Assembly (NCBI RefSeq): GCF_003202205.1
Contig: NZ_PDOG01000001.1
Location: 1,169,117-1,233,116 of the forward strand
Source of the DNA: Halomonas sp. LBP4
GTDB taxonomy: Bacteria > Pseudomonadota > Gammaproteobacteria > Pseudomonadales > Halomonadaceae
Direction of reading: 5' to 3'
Length of the DNA stretch: 64,000 nucleotides
Shown here: positions 1 to 8,023 of the stretch, in pieces
How positions within the stretch are numbered: the stretch's first letter is position 1
Layout: every line of letters starts with the position of its first letter
The notes under the pieces: model-generated
Told to the model about the DNA's origin: nothing
Databases searched by the model: none
What the model saw: only the letters and a program-made list of their open reading frames with translations
Translations under genes and position numbers: made by a program

Positions 1-148
1 GGCAGTGGACATCAAGGACCCTCGCTGGCGAAAGGTTCTGGGGCAGGATTCGACACTACGCCGACGCCGGGATGGCGTCGCGTTATCGGTTTACCTTTAG
101 ACTGTGGCGGCAACGCCAACGTCTCATCAATCTAGAGCGAGCCTGACC

Positions 149-2446
149 ATGCAGCAACCGCAGCAACCGGTGTTACGGGATATCGTGCTGGTCGGCGGCG
201 GCCACACTCACGTCGGCGTCCTCAAGCGTTTCGCCATGCGCCCGGAACCCGGCGTCAGGCTCACCCTGATCTGCCGCGATACGCACACCCCCTACTCGGG
301 CATGCTGCCGGGGTATGTCGCCGGGCATTACCGCTACGACGAGGTGCATATCGACCTGCGCCGACTGGCGGAGTACGCCGGGGCGCGCTTCTTCGGCGAC
401 GAGGTCGTCGGCATCGACCACGACGCCCGGCAGGTGCTCTGCCGCACGCGGCCGCCGGTGCCCTATGACCAGATGTCGATCAATATCGGCTCGACGCCCC
501 GCGTGGACTCGGTCAACGGCGCCGGCGATCACGCCGTGCCGGTCAAGCCCATCCATCGCTTCAACGACCGTTGGCAGACGCTGCTGGAGCGCGTCAAGCA
601 CCATGCGGGCCGCACCCGGGTGGCGGTGGTCGGCGGCGGCGCCGGCGGGGTCGAACTGCTGCTCGCCATGCAGTACCGGCTGCGCAGGGAGCTGGTGGCC
701 CTGGAGCGCGACCCCGGCGAGCTGACCTTTGCCCTGTTCACCCGCGGCGAGCGGATCCTGCCCACCCACAATGCCCGCGTGCGCGCGCACTTCCTTTCCA
801 CGCTGGCCAGGCGCCGTGTCGAGGTCCATACCGCCACCGACATCGTCGACGTCGCGGGGGGGCGACTGCAGGGTGCCGACGGCACCTGGTACGCCGCCGA
901 CGAGATCGTCTGGGTCACCGACGCCGGCGGCGCCGCCTGGCTGCGCGATACCCGCCTGGCGCTCGACGACGACGGCTTCATCAGGGTCGACGACACCCTG
1001 CAGTCGCTGTCGGATCCGCGGGTCTTCGCCGCCGGCGATATCGCCAGCCAGGTCAATCACCCCCGCGAGAAGGCCGGGGTCTTCGCCGTGCGCCAGGGAC
1101 GTCCGCTGGCCGACAACCTGCGCGCCGCCGTGACCGGCCGCCCCCTGAAGCCCTACCGCCCCCAGGCGAAGTGGCTGGCCCTGATCAGCACCGGCGACCG
1201 TCACGCCGTGGCATCACGCGGCGGGCTCTGCCTGGCCGGCGACTGGGTGTGGCGCTGGAAAGACTGGATCGATCAGCGCTTCATGGCCAAATTCAACGAC
1301 CTGCCGCCGATGGAAGGCGACGCGTTGAAGGCGCCCCGGACAAGCCGGGTGGCCCTCGACGAGGAGGAAAACGCCCAGGCGATCTCGGCCATCGCCATGC
1401 GCTGCGGCGGTTGCGGGGCCAAGGTCGGCGCCTCGGTGCTGTCCCGGGCCCTCGCGACCCTTCGGCCGGTGGACCGGGACGAAGTGCTGGTGGGCCTTCA
1501 CGCCCCGGATGATGCCGCCGTGGTGCGGGTGCCGCCGGGCAAGGCCATGGTGCATACCGTGGACTTCTTCCGCGCCTTCATCGACGACCCCTATGTGTTC
1601 GGCAAGGTCGCCGCCAACCACGCCCTGGGCGACATCTTCGCCATGGGCGCCGAGGCGCAGACCGCCACCGCCGTGGCCACGGTCCCCCAGGGGCTCGAGG
1701 CCAAGGTCGAGGACACCGTCTTCCAGATGATGAGCGGTGCACTCGAGGTGCTCAACGCCGCCGACTGCGCCCTGGTCGGCGGACACACCGGCGAGGGCAT
1801 GGAACTGGCCCTGGGCTTCGCCGTCAACGGCCTGATCGACGCCGACGGCGACGGTGCCCTGAGCGACAGCGTCCTGACGAAAGGCGGCCTGCGCCCGGGC
1901 CAGGTGCTGATCCTGACCAAGCCCATCGGCACCGGCACGCTGTTCGCCGCCCACGCCCGGCTGGGCGCCCGGGGCCGCTGGATCGACGCCGCCCTCGAGA
2001 GCATGTGCCAGTCCAGCCGCCGGGCCGCGGCCTGCCTGCGCGAGCACGGCGCCACCGCCTGCACCGATCTCACCGGCTTCGGCCTGCTGGGCCACCTGGT
2101 CGAGATGACGCGTCCCTCGGAGGTGGATGCCGAGCTCGACCTGGCAGCACTGCCGCTGCTCGAGGGCGCCGAGGAGACCGTCGCCGCCGGGATCCTGAGT
2201 TCGCTGCAGCCCGCCAACGTGCGCCTGCGCCGAGCCATCCGCGACCAGGCGGCCTGGATCGAGCACCCCCGCTACCCGCTGCTGTTCGATCCCCAGACCG
2301 CCGGCGGCCTGCTGGCCAGCGTGCCCGCCGAGCACGCGGCGGCCTGCCTGGAGGCCCTGCATGCGCTGGGCTACGCCCGGGCCGCCGTTATCGGCCGCGT
2401 CCTCGAACCCGGCGAAGCGCTGGAGCCCATCCACCTAAAGGGCTGA
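149..2446 (+). CDS. senC: SelD-type selenophosphate synthetase fused to an N-terminal FAD/NAD oxidoreductase (SenC role)
   Basis: Makes selenophosphate from selenide and ATP. Residues 1 to about 400 are a pyridine-nucleotide-disulfide/NDH-2-like oxidoreductase, with an FAD-binding GGGHTHVG near the N-terminus, a second dinucleotide motif GGGAGGVE and a late VFAAGDIA. The remainder is a full SelD with RCGGCGAKVG, where Cys422 replaces the Cys/Sec catalytic residue, followed by the GTGTLFAA and DPQTAGGLL regions. The ATG at 149 is preferred because GAGCGA lies upstream; an in-frame GTG at 104 would add 15 residues. There is no in-frame TGA, so this is the Cys form. It converges on senB with a 7-bp gap. 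The fusion is common for SelD, but the senB/senA neighbours point to selenoneine supply (SenC). It may also serve selenocysteine or selenouridine synthesis. Family certain, dedicated role inferred. Confidence 0.9.
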   Translation: MQQPQQPVLRDIVLVGGGHTHVGVLKRFAMRPEPGVRLTLICRDTHTPYSGMLPGYVAGHYRYDEVHIDLRRLAEYAGARFFGDEVVGIDHDARQVLCRTRPPVPYDQMSINIGSTPRVDSVNGAGDHAVPVKPIHRFNDRWQTLLERVKHHAGRTRVAVVGGGAGGVELLLAMQYRLRRELVALERDPGELTFALFTRGERILPTHNARVRAHFLSTLARRRVEVHTATDIVDVAGGRLQGADGTWYAADEIVWVTDAGGAAWLRDTRLALDDDGFIRVDDTLQSLSDPRVFAAGDIASQVNHPREKAGVFAVRQGRPLADNLRAAVTGRPLKPYRPQAKWLALISTGDRHAVASRGGLCLAGDWVWRWKDWIDQRFMAKFNDLPPMEGDALKAPRTSRVALDEEENAQAISAIAMRCGGCGAKVGASVLSRALATLRPVDRDEVLVGLHAPDDAAVVRVPPGKAMVHTVDFFRAFIDDPYVFGKVAANHALGDIFAMGAEAQTATAVATVPQGLEAKVEDTVFQMMSGALEVLNAADCALVGGHTGEGMELALGFAVNGLIDADGDGALSDSVLTKGGLRPGQVLILTKPIGTGTLFAAHARLGARGRWIDAALESMCQSSRRAAACLREHGATACTDLTGFGLLGHLVEMTRPSEVDAELDLAALPLLEGAEETVAAGILSSLQPANVRLRRAIRDQAAWIEHPRYPLLFDPQTAGGLLASVPAEHAAACLEALHALGYARAAVIGRVLEPGEALEPIHLKG

Positions 2447-2453
2447 GGCGGTG

Positions 2454-3446
2454 TCAGGGTGTCAGTCCGCAGGCGTCGATCACCCGTGCCAGCCCCTCCC
2501 GTTCGGCCTCGGGGCGAAACAGCGGCGCGCGCGCCAGCACCTGCCGGCGGAGCCGGTCGACGAAGGCCGGCTCCGCCTCGACACGGCGCAGCAGGTCCCT
2601 CAGGGCCGCGGTGTCGGCCACCGGGAAATAGCCAGCGTAGTCATCGCCCAGCAGGCCGCGATTGCCGGGTATCGCCGAGGCCAGTACCGGCAGCCCGGCC
2701 ACGCAGGCCTCGCTGACCACATTGGCGCCCCCTTCCATGCGCGAGCTGATCACCATCAGCCGTGCCCGGGCCATCCACTGGCGCACCCGCCAGCGGGGCA
2801 GGTCGCCGAGCCAGCGGTAACGCCCGTTGCGTGCCATCTCGTCGCGGGCGGCGTCGGCCCACTCCGGGCTGTGGGCGCCGCCGAGCTGTACCACGCGCAA
2901 CCGCGACGTCGACGGCAGCTCGCGCATCGCCAGGGCCGCGCGCAACGAGTCCTTCTCCTCGCGCAGATGGCCGGCGACCAGCACCTCGAACCAGCGTCGG
3001 ACAGGTCGAGGCGCCTGGGGCGGCAGGGGCCGCGCCGACTGGTGGACGACATGCAGACGCGACAGGAAGCGCGGCGGGAGATCCTCGGCCAGGCAATCAT
3101 GCAGGCCGATCAGGGCATCGCTGGCGGCGAGGCTGTCGAGAAACGCCTCGGGGTGGCTGTGCTGGAAGCGGTAGACGTCGGTCCCCGTCAGCACCACCAC
3201 CATCGGACACCCCGGAAAGGCGGCGCGACAGGCGCGAATGGCGGCGTGGCTTCGCGTGGCATGCAGCGCCAGCACCAGCTCCGGTGGCTGGCCGGCCAGG
3301 CGGCAGCCCTCAGCACCCTCTTCGGATCCCGCGATGCGCACCCGGCAGCCCAGTTCGTGCAGCAGCCCCGCCCAGCGGGTCGCCGTGGCCCGGTTGCCGG
3401 CGCGAGACCCTCGACGCGCCGGTGTGATCAGGGCTACCTTCAACAC
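2454..3446 (-). CDS. senB: Selenosugar synthase SenB (TIGR04348-type glycosyltransferase)
   Basis: A GT-B glycosyltransferase of 330 residues. SenB-type enzymes join selenophosphate to a UDP-sugar to make a 1-seleno-sugar, the selenium donor for selenoneine. The N-terminus has a Rossmann strand (VALITPARRGSRAGNR). The middle has VVVLTGTDVYR, and the C-terminal nucleotide-sugar site reads EGGANVVSEACVAGLPVLAS. The start is GTG with GGGAG upstream, 42 bp from the divergent senA start, so both genes must share a very short control region. The 3' end faces senC. The assignment rests on recognising the TIGR04348 pattern plus the senA and selD neighbours. Without that context it would simply be a family 4 glycosyltransferase. 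Confidence 0.87.
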   Translation of the reverse strand: MLKVALITPARRGSRAGNRATATRWAGLLHELGCRVRIAGSEEGAEGCRLAGQPPELVLALHATRSHAAIRACRAAFPGCPMVVVLTGTDVYRFQHSHPEAFLDSLAASDALIGLHDCLAEDLPPRFLSRLHVVHQSARPLPPQAPRPVRRWFEVLVAGHLREEKDSLRAALAMRELPSTSRLRVVQLGGAHSPEWADAARDEMARNGRYRWLGDLPRWRVRQWMARARLMVISSRMEGGANVVSEACVAGLPVLASAIPGNRGLLGDDYAGYFPVADTAALRDLLRRVEAEPAFVDRLRRQVLARAPLFRPEAEREGLARVIDACGLTP

Positions 3447-3488
3447 TATTCACACTCCCTCACCGCCCCACCCCTCGACGAGGTCGGC

Positions 3489-4838
3489 ATGATCCAGACG
3501 CCTTCGACACCCCCGCAACCCGCTGACGCGCTGGCGGCGATGCTCACCGATGCCCGCGAGCGCAGCCTGGCGCTGATGCGGGACATCCTCGAGGCCCGCG
3601 AACTCGGCCCGCGGCTGGCGATCGTCAATCCCCCGCTGTGGGAGCTCGGCCACCTGGGCTACTTCCACGACCATTTCGCCCTACGCGGCCTCTATGGTCT
3701 GCCCGACTACCGGCTCGCCGATGCCGACCGGCTGTTCGATTCCAGCAGCATCGCCCATGATGACCGTTGGTCGCTACCGCTGCCGTCTCGCGAGGAGACC
3801 CTGGACTACCTGTCACGGGTGCAGCAGGCCATGCTCGAGCGCCTGCCCGACGGCGACTCCAGTGCCGCCCAGAGCTATGTCTACCAGCTCACCACCCTGC
3901 ACGAGGACATGCACGGCGAGGCCTTCCTCTATACGCGCCAGACCCTGGGCGACCCGCCCCCCGCACTGGGCACGCCACCCCGGGGCTATCCCACCACTGC
4001 GTCCGCCGCCGAGCTCCCCGCCGGTGCGCTGCCCGGGGATGTCGACATCCCGGGCGGGCGCCATCTCCTGGGTTCCGACGAGACCCAGCCCTTCCGCTTC
4101 GACAACGAGAAGCCGCCCATGGAGGTCGAGGTGACGCCCTTCTCGATCGCCCGGGCGCCGGTCACCAACGCCGACTTCGCCGCCTTCGTCGACGACGGGG
4201 GCTATCGGCGACGCGAGCTGTGGAGCGAGGCCGGCTGGCAATGGCGCCAGCAGCAGGACCTGCAGGCGCCCGTCTACTGGCGCCAGGGTGCCAACCGAGG
4301 CTGGGAGGAGCGCGCCTTCGATCAATGGCTGCCGCTGCCCCCCCATCAGCCGGTCGTGCACGTCAGCTGGTACGAGGCCGAGGCCTGGTGCCGCTGGGCC
4401 GGCCGCCGCTTGCCCAGCGAGGCCGAATGGGAGGTCGCCGCCAGCCGGGAGCCGAGCTCCGACGGTCGCTCCCTGGCACCGGGCAAGCGCCGCCACCCCT
4501 GGGGCGATACGCCGCCGGATGCCGGCCTGGCCAACCTGGATGGCTGGCGCCTGGGACGCCTCGATGTGGCGGCGCTTCCCGACGGCGACAGCGCCTTCGG
4601 CTGCCGACAGATGCTGGGCAACGTCTGGGAATGGACGGCCTCGCCCTTCGGCCCCTTCCCGGGGTTCCGCCCCGAGCTCTACCGCGACTATTCGGCGCCC
4701 TGGTTCCAGGAGGGCCGCTACGTGCTGCGCGGCGGCGCCTGGGCCACGCGGGCACGGCTGATCCACAACGGCTACCGCAACTTCTTCACCCCGGACCGTA
4801 ACGACATCCTGGCCGGCTTTCGCACCTGCGCCCTCTGA
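3489..4838 (+). CDS. senA: Selenoneine synthase SenA (EgtB-like)
   Basis: A 449-residue iron-dependent sulfoxide/selenoxide synthase-family protein. SenA joins the selenosugar to hercynine (N-trimethylhistidine) in selenoneine synthesis. The N-terminal DinB-like half carries the iron-ligand pattern LHEDMHGE (HxxxHxE) and an upstream His in ELGHLGYFHDHF. The C-terminal half is an FGE-sulfatase domain: IPGGRHLLGSD, RLPSEAEWEVAA, LGNVWEWTASPFG and YVLRGGAWATR. The frame is open far upstream, but that part lies antisense to senB. The ATG at 3489 opens a normal EgtB-family N-terminus (MIQTPSTPPQ). No egtD (histidine methyltransferase) is in the window, so hercynine must come from elsewhere. An ordinary EgtB is the alternative; adjacent senB and selD favour SenA. 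Confidence 0.87.
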   Translation: MIQTPSTPPQPADALAAMLTDARERSLALMRDILEARELGPRLAIVNPPLWELGHLGYFHDHFALRGLYGLPDYRLADADRLFDSSSIAHDDRWSLPLPSREETLDYLSRVQQAMLERLPDGDSSAAQSYVYQLTTLHEDMHGEAFLYTRQTLGDPPPALGTPPRGYPTTASAAELPAGALPGDVDIPGGRHLLGSDETQPFRFDNEKPPMEVEVTPFSIARAPVTNADFAAFVDDGGYRRRELWSEAGWQWRQQQDLQAPVYWRQGANRGWEERAFDQWLPLPPHQPVVHVSWYEAEAWCRWAGRRLPSEAEWEVAASREPSSDGRSLAPGKRRHPWGDTPPDAGLANLDGWRLGRLDVAALPDGDSAFGCRQMLGNVWEWTASPFGPFPGFRPELYRDYSAPWFQEGRYVLRGGAWATRARLIHNGYRNFFTPDRNDILAGFRTCAL

Positions 4839-4937
4839 GACGGGATGCCTCGGCAATTTTCGGTATCATGGCCTTTCCGCTGACCCTGGTTCCACTGCCC
4901 ACTTGCTACTTACAACGTCCCATAAGGGTTGCTCTCC

Positions 4938-5813
4938 ATGCTCAGATGCCTGCCCCTTGCCCTGGCCCTCCTGCTCGTCACTCTCTCCACCCCGGCCCTG
5001 GCCGCTGGCCAGCCCCTGGTCTTCACCGCCATTCCCGACGAGGACGAGACGCGCCTGCAGCAACGCTTCCAGGCCGTGGCCGACTACCTCGCCGAGGCGC
5101 TCGATGTCGAGGTGCGCTTCATCCCGGTCACTTCCTACGCCGCCTCGGTCACCGCCTTTCGCAACAACCAGGTGCAGCTGGCCTGGTTCGGCGGCTTCAC
5201 CGGCGTGCAGGCACGCCAGCTGGTGCCGGGCTCCCGGGCCATCGCCCAGGGCGTGGAGGACCCCGAATACCGCAGCTACTTCATCGCCAACCGGGCCATC
5301 GGCCTCGCGCCCCACGACGGTGACAGCGCCCCCGAGGGGCTGCGCGGCCTGACCTTCAGCTTCGGCTCCCGGAGCTCGACCTCCGGGCGCCTGATGCCGG
5401 AGCACTACCTGCGCCGGGACCTCGGCGCGTCGCCCGACGAGCTGTTCGACCGGGTCGGCTTCAGCGGCAACCACAGCCGCACCATCGCGGTGGTGCAGTC
5501 CGGTGCCTACCAGGCCGGGGTGGTCAGCTACAAGGCCTGGGAGAACGAGGTGGCAAGCGGCAGCGTCGATGCCGAGCGCGTCCAGGTGATCTGGGAATCG
5601 CCGCCCTATCCCGACTACCAGTGGACGGTCCGCGGCGATGTCGACGAGCGCTTCGGCGATGGCTTCACCGAGCGCCTGCAACAGGCGCTGCTCGACATGG
5701 ATGACCCCAACCTGCTGGCCAGCTTCCCGCGCTCGGGCTTCATCCCGGCCGAGAACGACGACTACCGGGAAATCCTCGAGGTCGCGCAGTCCCTGGGGCT
5801 GATCGACGAATGA
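4938..5813 (+). CDS. ABC transporter substrate-binding protein, putative selenate/selenium-oxyanion type
   Basis: A periplasmic PhnD-like binding protein of 291 residues. A signal peptide ends ...STPALA before AGQPL. The type II fold shows FTAIPDEDETRL, QLAWFGGFTGVQA and FSFGSRSSTSGRLMP, the last being the anion-binding serine-rich loop of phosphonate/phosphite binding proteins. The start at 4938 is chosen because AAGGG lies 9 bases upstream; an in-frame TTG at 4929 is weaker. It overlaps the ATPase gene by ATGA. The family is the one databases name 'putative selenate ABC transporter' because it sits with selD. That neighbourhood is exactly what is seen here, 99 bp after senA. The ligand is inferred from context; phosphite or phosphonate remain possible. 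Confidence 0.82.
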   Translation: MLRCLPLALALLLVTLSTPALAAGQPLVFTAIPDEDETRLQQRFQAVADYLAEALDVEVRFIPVTSYAASVTAFRNNQVQLAWFGGFTGVQARQLVPGSRAIAQGVEDPEYRSYFIANRAIGLAPHDGDSAPEGLRGLTFSFGSRSSTSGRLMPEHYLRRDLGASPDELFDRVGFSGNHSRTIAVVQSGAYQAGVVSYKAWENEVASGSVDAERVQVIWESPPYPDYQWTVRGDVDERFGDGFTERLQQALLDMDDPNLLASFPRSGFIPAENDDYREILEVAQSLGLIDE

Positions 5814-6463
5814 CCATGCTGGCGCTGCATGACGCCGTCGCCGCCTATGGCGAGATCCGCGTGCTAGGCCCGCTGAGCCTGACGCTGACGCGTGGCGAGC
5901 GCGTGGCGCTGGTCGGCAGGAGCGGTGCCGGCAAGTCGACGCTGCTGTCGGTGATGTATGACCGCTGGCGCGACCAGGGGGCCGCCCTGATGCCCCAGGA
6001 CCTCGGCCTGGTGGCCACGCTCTCGGTATTCCACAACGTCTACATGGGCCGGCTCGACCGGCACCCCTGGTGGCGCAACCTGCTGACCCTGGTGCGCCCG
6101 CGGCCGGGTGACGTGGCGGAGATCGGCGCCCTGCTCACCCGGCTCGGCCTCGACGACAGGCTCTGGACCCCCTGCGGCGAACTCTCCGGCGGGCAACGCC
6201 AGCGCGTCGCCGTGGCGCGGGTCGTCCATCAGGGCGGCGGGATGCTGCTCGCCGACGAGCCGGTCTCGGCGCTGGATGGCCCCCTGTCCGAGGTGACCCT
6301 GACCGCCCTGACCGATGCCTATCCGACCGCGGTGCTGGCCATGCACGACGTGGAACTGGCGCTGCGCTACTGCACCCGGGTGATCGGTATCCGGGATGGC
6401 GCCATCGCCATCGACCAGCCCAGCCAGCGGCTGGCCGCCACCGACCTCCTGCCGCTCTACTGA
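5810..6463 (+). CDS. ABC transporter ATP-binding protein of the selenium-type importer
   Basis: A 217-residue PhnC-like ATPase that energises uptake at the inner membrane. Visible motifs are Walker A GRSGAGKST, Q-loop LMPQDLG, signature LSGGQRQRVAVARV, Walker B MLLADEPVSAL and switch His in AMHDVELAL. The start codon overlaps the stop of the binding-protein gene (ATGA), and the permease follows after two bases, so the three genes are translationally coupled. It is shorter than many PhnC proteins (about 250-280 residues) but has every catalytic element. Confidence 0.88.
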   Translation: MTMLALHDAVAAYGEIRVLGPLSLTLTRGERVALVGRSGAGKSTLLSVMYDRWRDQGAALMPQDLGLVATLSVFHNVYMGRLDRHPWWRNLLTLVRPRPGDVAEIGALLTRLGLDDRLWTPCGELSGGQRQRVAVARVVHQGGGMLLADEPVSALDGPLSEVTLTALTDAYPTAVLAMHDVELALRYCTRVIGIRDGAIAIDQPSQRLAATDLLPLY

Positions 6464-6465
6464 TC

Positions 6466-7953
6466 ATGCCGCTGACCGCCACCCGTCGCGTCACCCTGGG
6501 ACTGATCCTGCTGGCCGGGGTGTGCCTGCTGTTCGGCGACTTCGAGATCAGTACCCACGCCCCCTGGCAGGCGCTGGGCCGCCTGTTCATGGGGCTGATC
6601 CAGCCCGACTTCTCCCGCGTCGACTTCCTCGGCGAGGCCCTGCTGCGGACGGTGGCCTTCGCCTTCACCGGCGTGGGGCTCGGCGCGGCGGCGGGCATGC
6701 TGCTGGCCCTGCTCTTCGGGCATGTCTGGGTGCGCACCTTCTGCGCCTTCATCCGCGCCATCCATGAGCTGTTCTGGGCGCTGATCTTCCTGCAGAGCTT
6801 CGGCCTGCACCCGATCACCGGGGTACTGGCCATTGCCATCCCCTACGCCGGCACCTTCGCCAAGGTCTATGCCGAGATCCTCGACGAGTGCGACCCGCAG
6901 CCGGAACGCACCCTGCCGCGGCGCGCCGGGCGACTCTCGGCGCTGGTCTACACCCGCATCAGTCAGGCCTGGCCGCACCTGGTCAGCTATACGGCCTACC
7001 GGCTCGAGTGCGGCCTGCGCTCCAGCGCGGTGATCGGCTTCGTCGGCATGCCGACCCTGGGCTTTCACCTCGCGGGCGCTTTCGCCCAGGGTCACTACGC
7101 TACCGTCGGTGCACTGCTGCTGCTGTTCTACGCCCTCATCGCCTCCCTGCGGCTGTGGGCACGGCCACGGCTGCTGCCCCTCTACCTGCTGGCCTCCCCC
7201 TTCCTGCTGGGCACCGGGCTGCCGATCATGTGGAGCAACGTCGCGCGCTTCTTCACCGAGGACATCGTGCCCGCCCCGCTGCGCAACGGCGAGGGGCTCG
7301 GCGGCCTCCTGCCCTGGCTGGGTGACCTCCTCGCCCACCAGGCCCTGCCCGGCATCTGGAATACGCTGCTGCTGACCCAGATCGCCATGGTGCTCACCGG
7401 CGCGCTGGCGATGACGCTGTTCCCGCTGATCTCTCATCATTTCACGGGGCGGCATTTCACTGGCCGGGTGCGCGGCGCCCTGGGGCATGGGGTATTGGTG
7501 GTGATGCGCTCCACCCCGGAGTACCTGCTGGCCTTCATCCTGCTGCAGCTGTGGGGACCCTCGATGCTGCCGGCGGTGGTCGCCCTGGCGCTGCACAACG
7601 GCGGCATCATCGGCCACCTGATCGGGCGCCGCAGCAACGAGATCCAGCTGCGCCAGGACGCCCCCGGTGGCATGAACCGCTACGCCTACGAGGTGGCGCC
7701 GCGCGTCTACGGCCCCTTCCTGGCGCTGCTCTTCTACCGCTGGGAGATCATCATGCGCGAGACGGCGATACTGGGCATTCTCGGCATCGCCACCCTGGGC
7801 TTCCACGTCGACAGCGCCATCCAGGAGCTGCGCTTCGACCGCGCCATGGTGCTCATCGTGATCACCGCCCTGCTCAACATCGGCGTGGATATTCTCGCCC
7901 GCCGGCTGCGCGCCCGCCTGCGCCTGAGCCACACCGCCCAGAGCGAGCCGTGA
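6466..7953 (+). CDS. ABC transporter permease with two PhnE-like halves in one chain
   Basis: A 495-residue inner-membrane protein built from two homologous permease units, each ending with an EAA-type loop. The first reads RLECGLRSSAVIGFVG followed by TLGFHL. The second reads WEIIMRETAILGILG followed by TLGFHV. A single chain can therefore form the whole membrane pore, and only one permease gene is present. It is the last gene of the senA-ABC run and ends 23 bp before a strong terminator. Assignment to selenium-oxyanion uptake follows from the neighbours, not from residues seen here. Confidence 0.85.
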   Translation: MPLTATRRVTLGLILLAGVCLLFGDFEISTHAPWQALGRLFMGLIQPDFSRVDFLGEALLRTVAFAFTGVGLGAAAGMLLALLFGHVWVRTFCAFIRAIHELFWALIFLQSFGLHPITGVLAIAIPYAGTFAKVYAEILDECDPQPERTLPRRAGRLSALVYTRISQAWPHLVSYTAYRLECGLRSSAVIGFVGMPTLGFHLAGAFAQGHYATVGALLLLFYALIASLRLWARPRLLPLYLLASPFLLGTGLPIMWSNVARFFTEDIVPAPLRNGEGLGGLLPWLGDLLAHQALPGIWNTLLLTQIAMVLTGALAMTLFPLISHHFTGRHFTGRVRGALGHGVLVVMRSTPEYLLAFILLQLWGPSMLPAVVALALHNGGIIGHLIGRRSNEIQLRQDAPGGMNRYAYEVAPRVYGPFLALLFYRWEIIMRETAILGILGIATLGFHVDSAIQELRFDRAMVLIVITALLNIGVDILARRLRARLRLSHTAQSEP

Positions 7954-7976
7954 CAGGCCTGCCGCCCCGAGAGACG

Positions 7977-8000
7977 AACGCCCCTGCCGGCAGGGGCGTT
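7977..8000. terminator. Bidirectional rho-independent terminator between permease and ilvD
   Basis: A perfect 10-bp inverted repeat (AACGCCCCTG / CAGGGGCGTT) with a CCGG loop lies between two convergent genes. The short T run on the plus-strand side closes the selenium transport operon. The reverse side can serve ilvD. Confidence 0.8.
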
Positions 8001-8023
8001 TCTATATGGGACTCGGGACAGGG

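Noticed and set aside
149..2446. Selenocysteine in SelD
   Set aside because: The catalytic position is a TGC Cys and no in-frame TGA occurs.
2451..3488. 346-codon N-terminal extension of senA
   Set aside because: The extension lies antisense to senB and has no family sequence; SenA begins normally at 3489.
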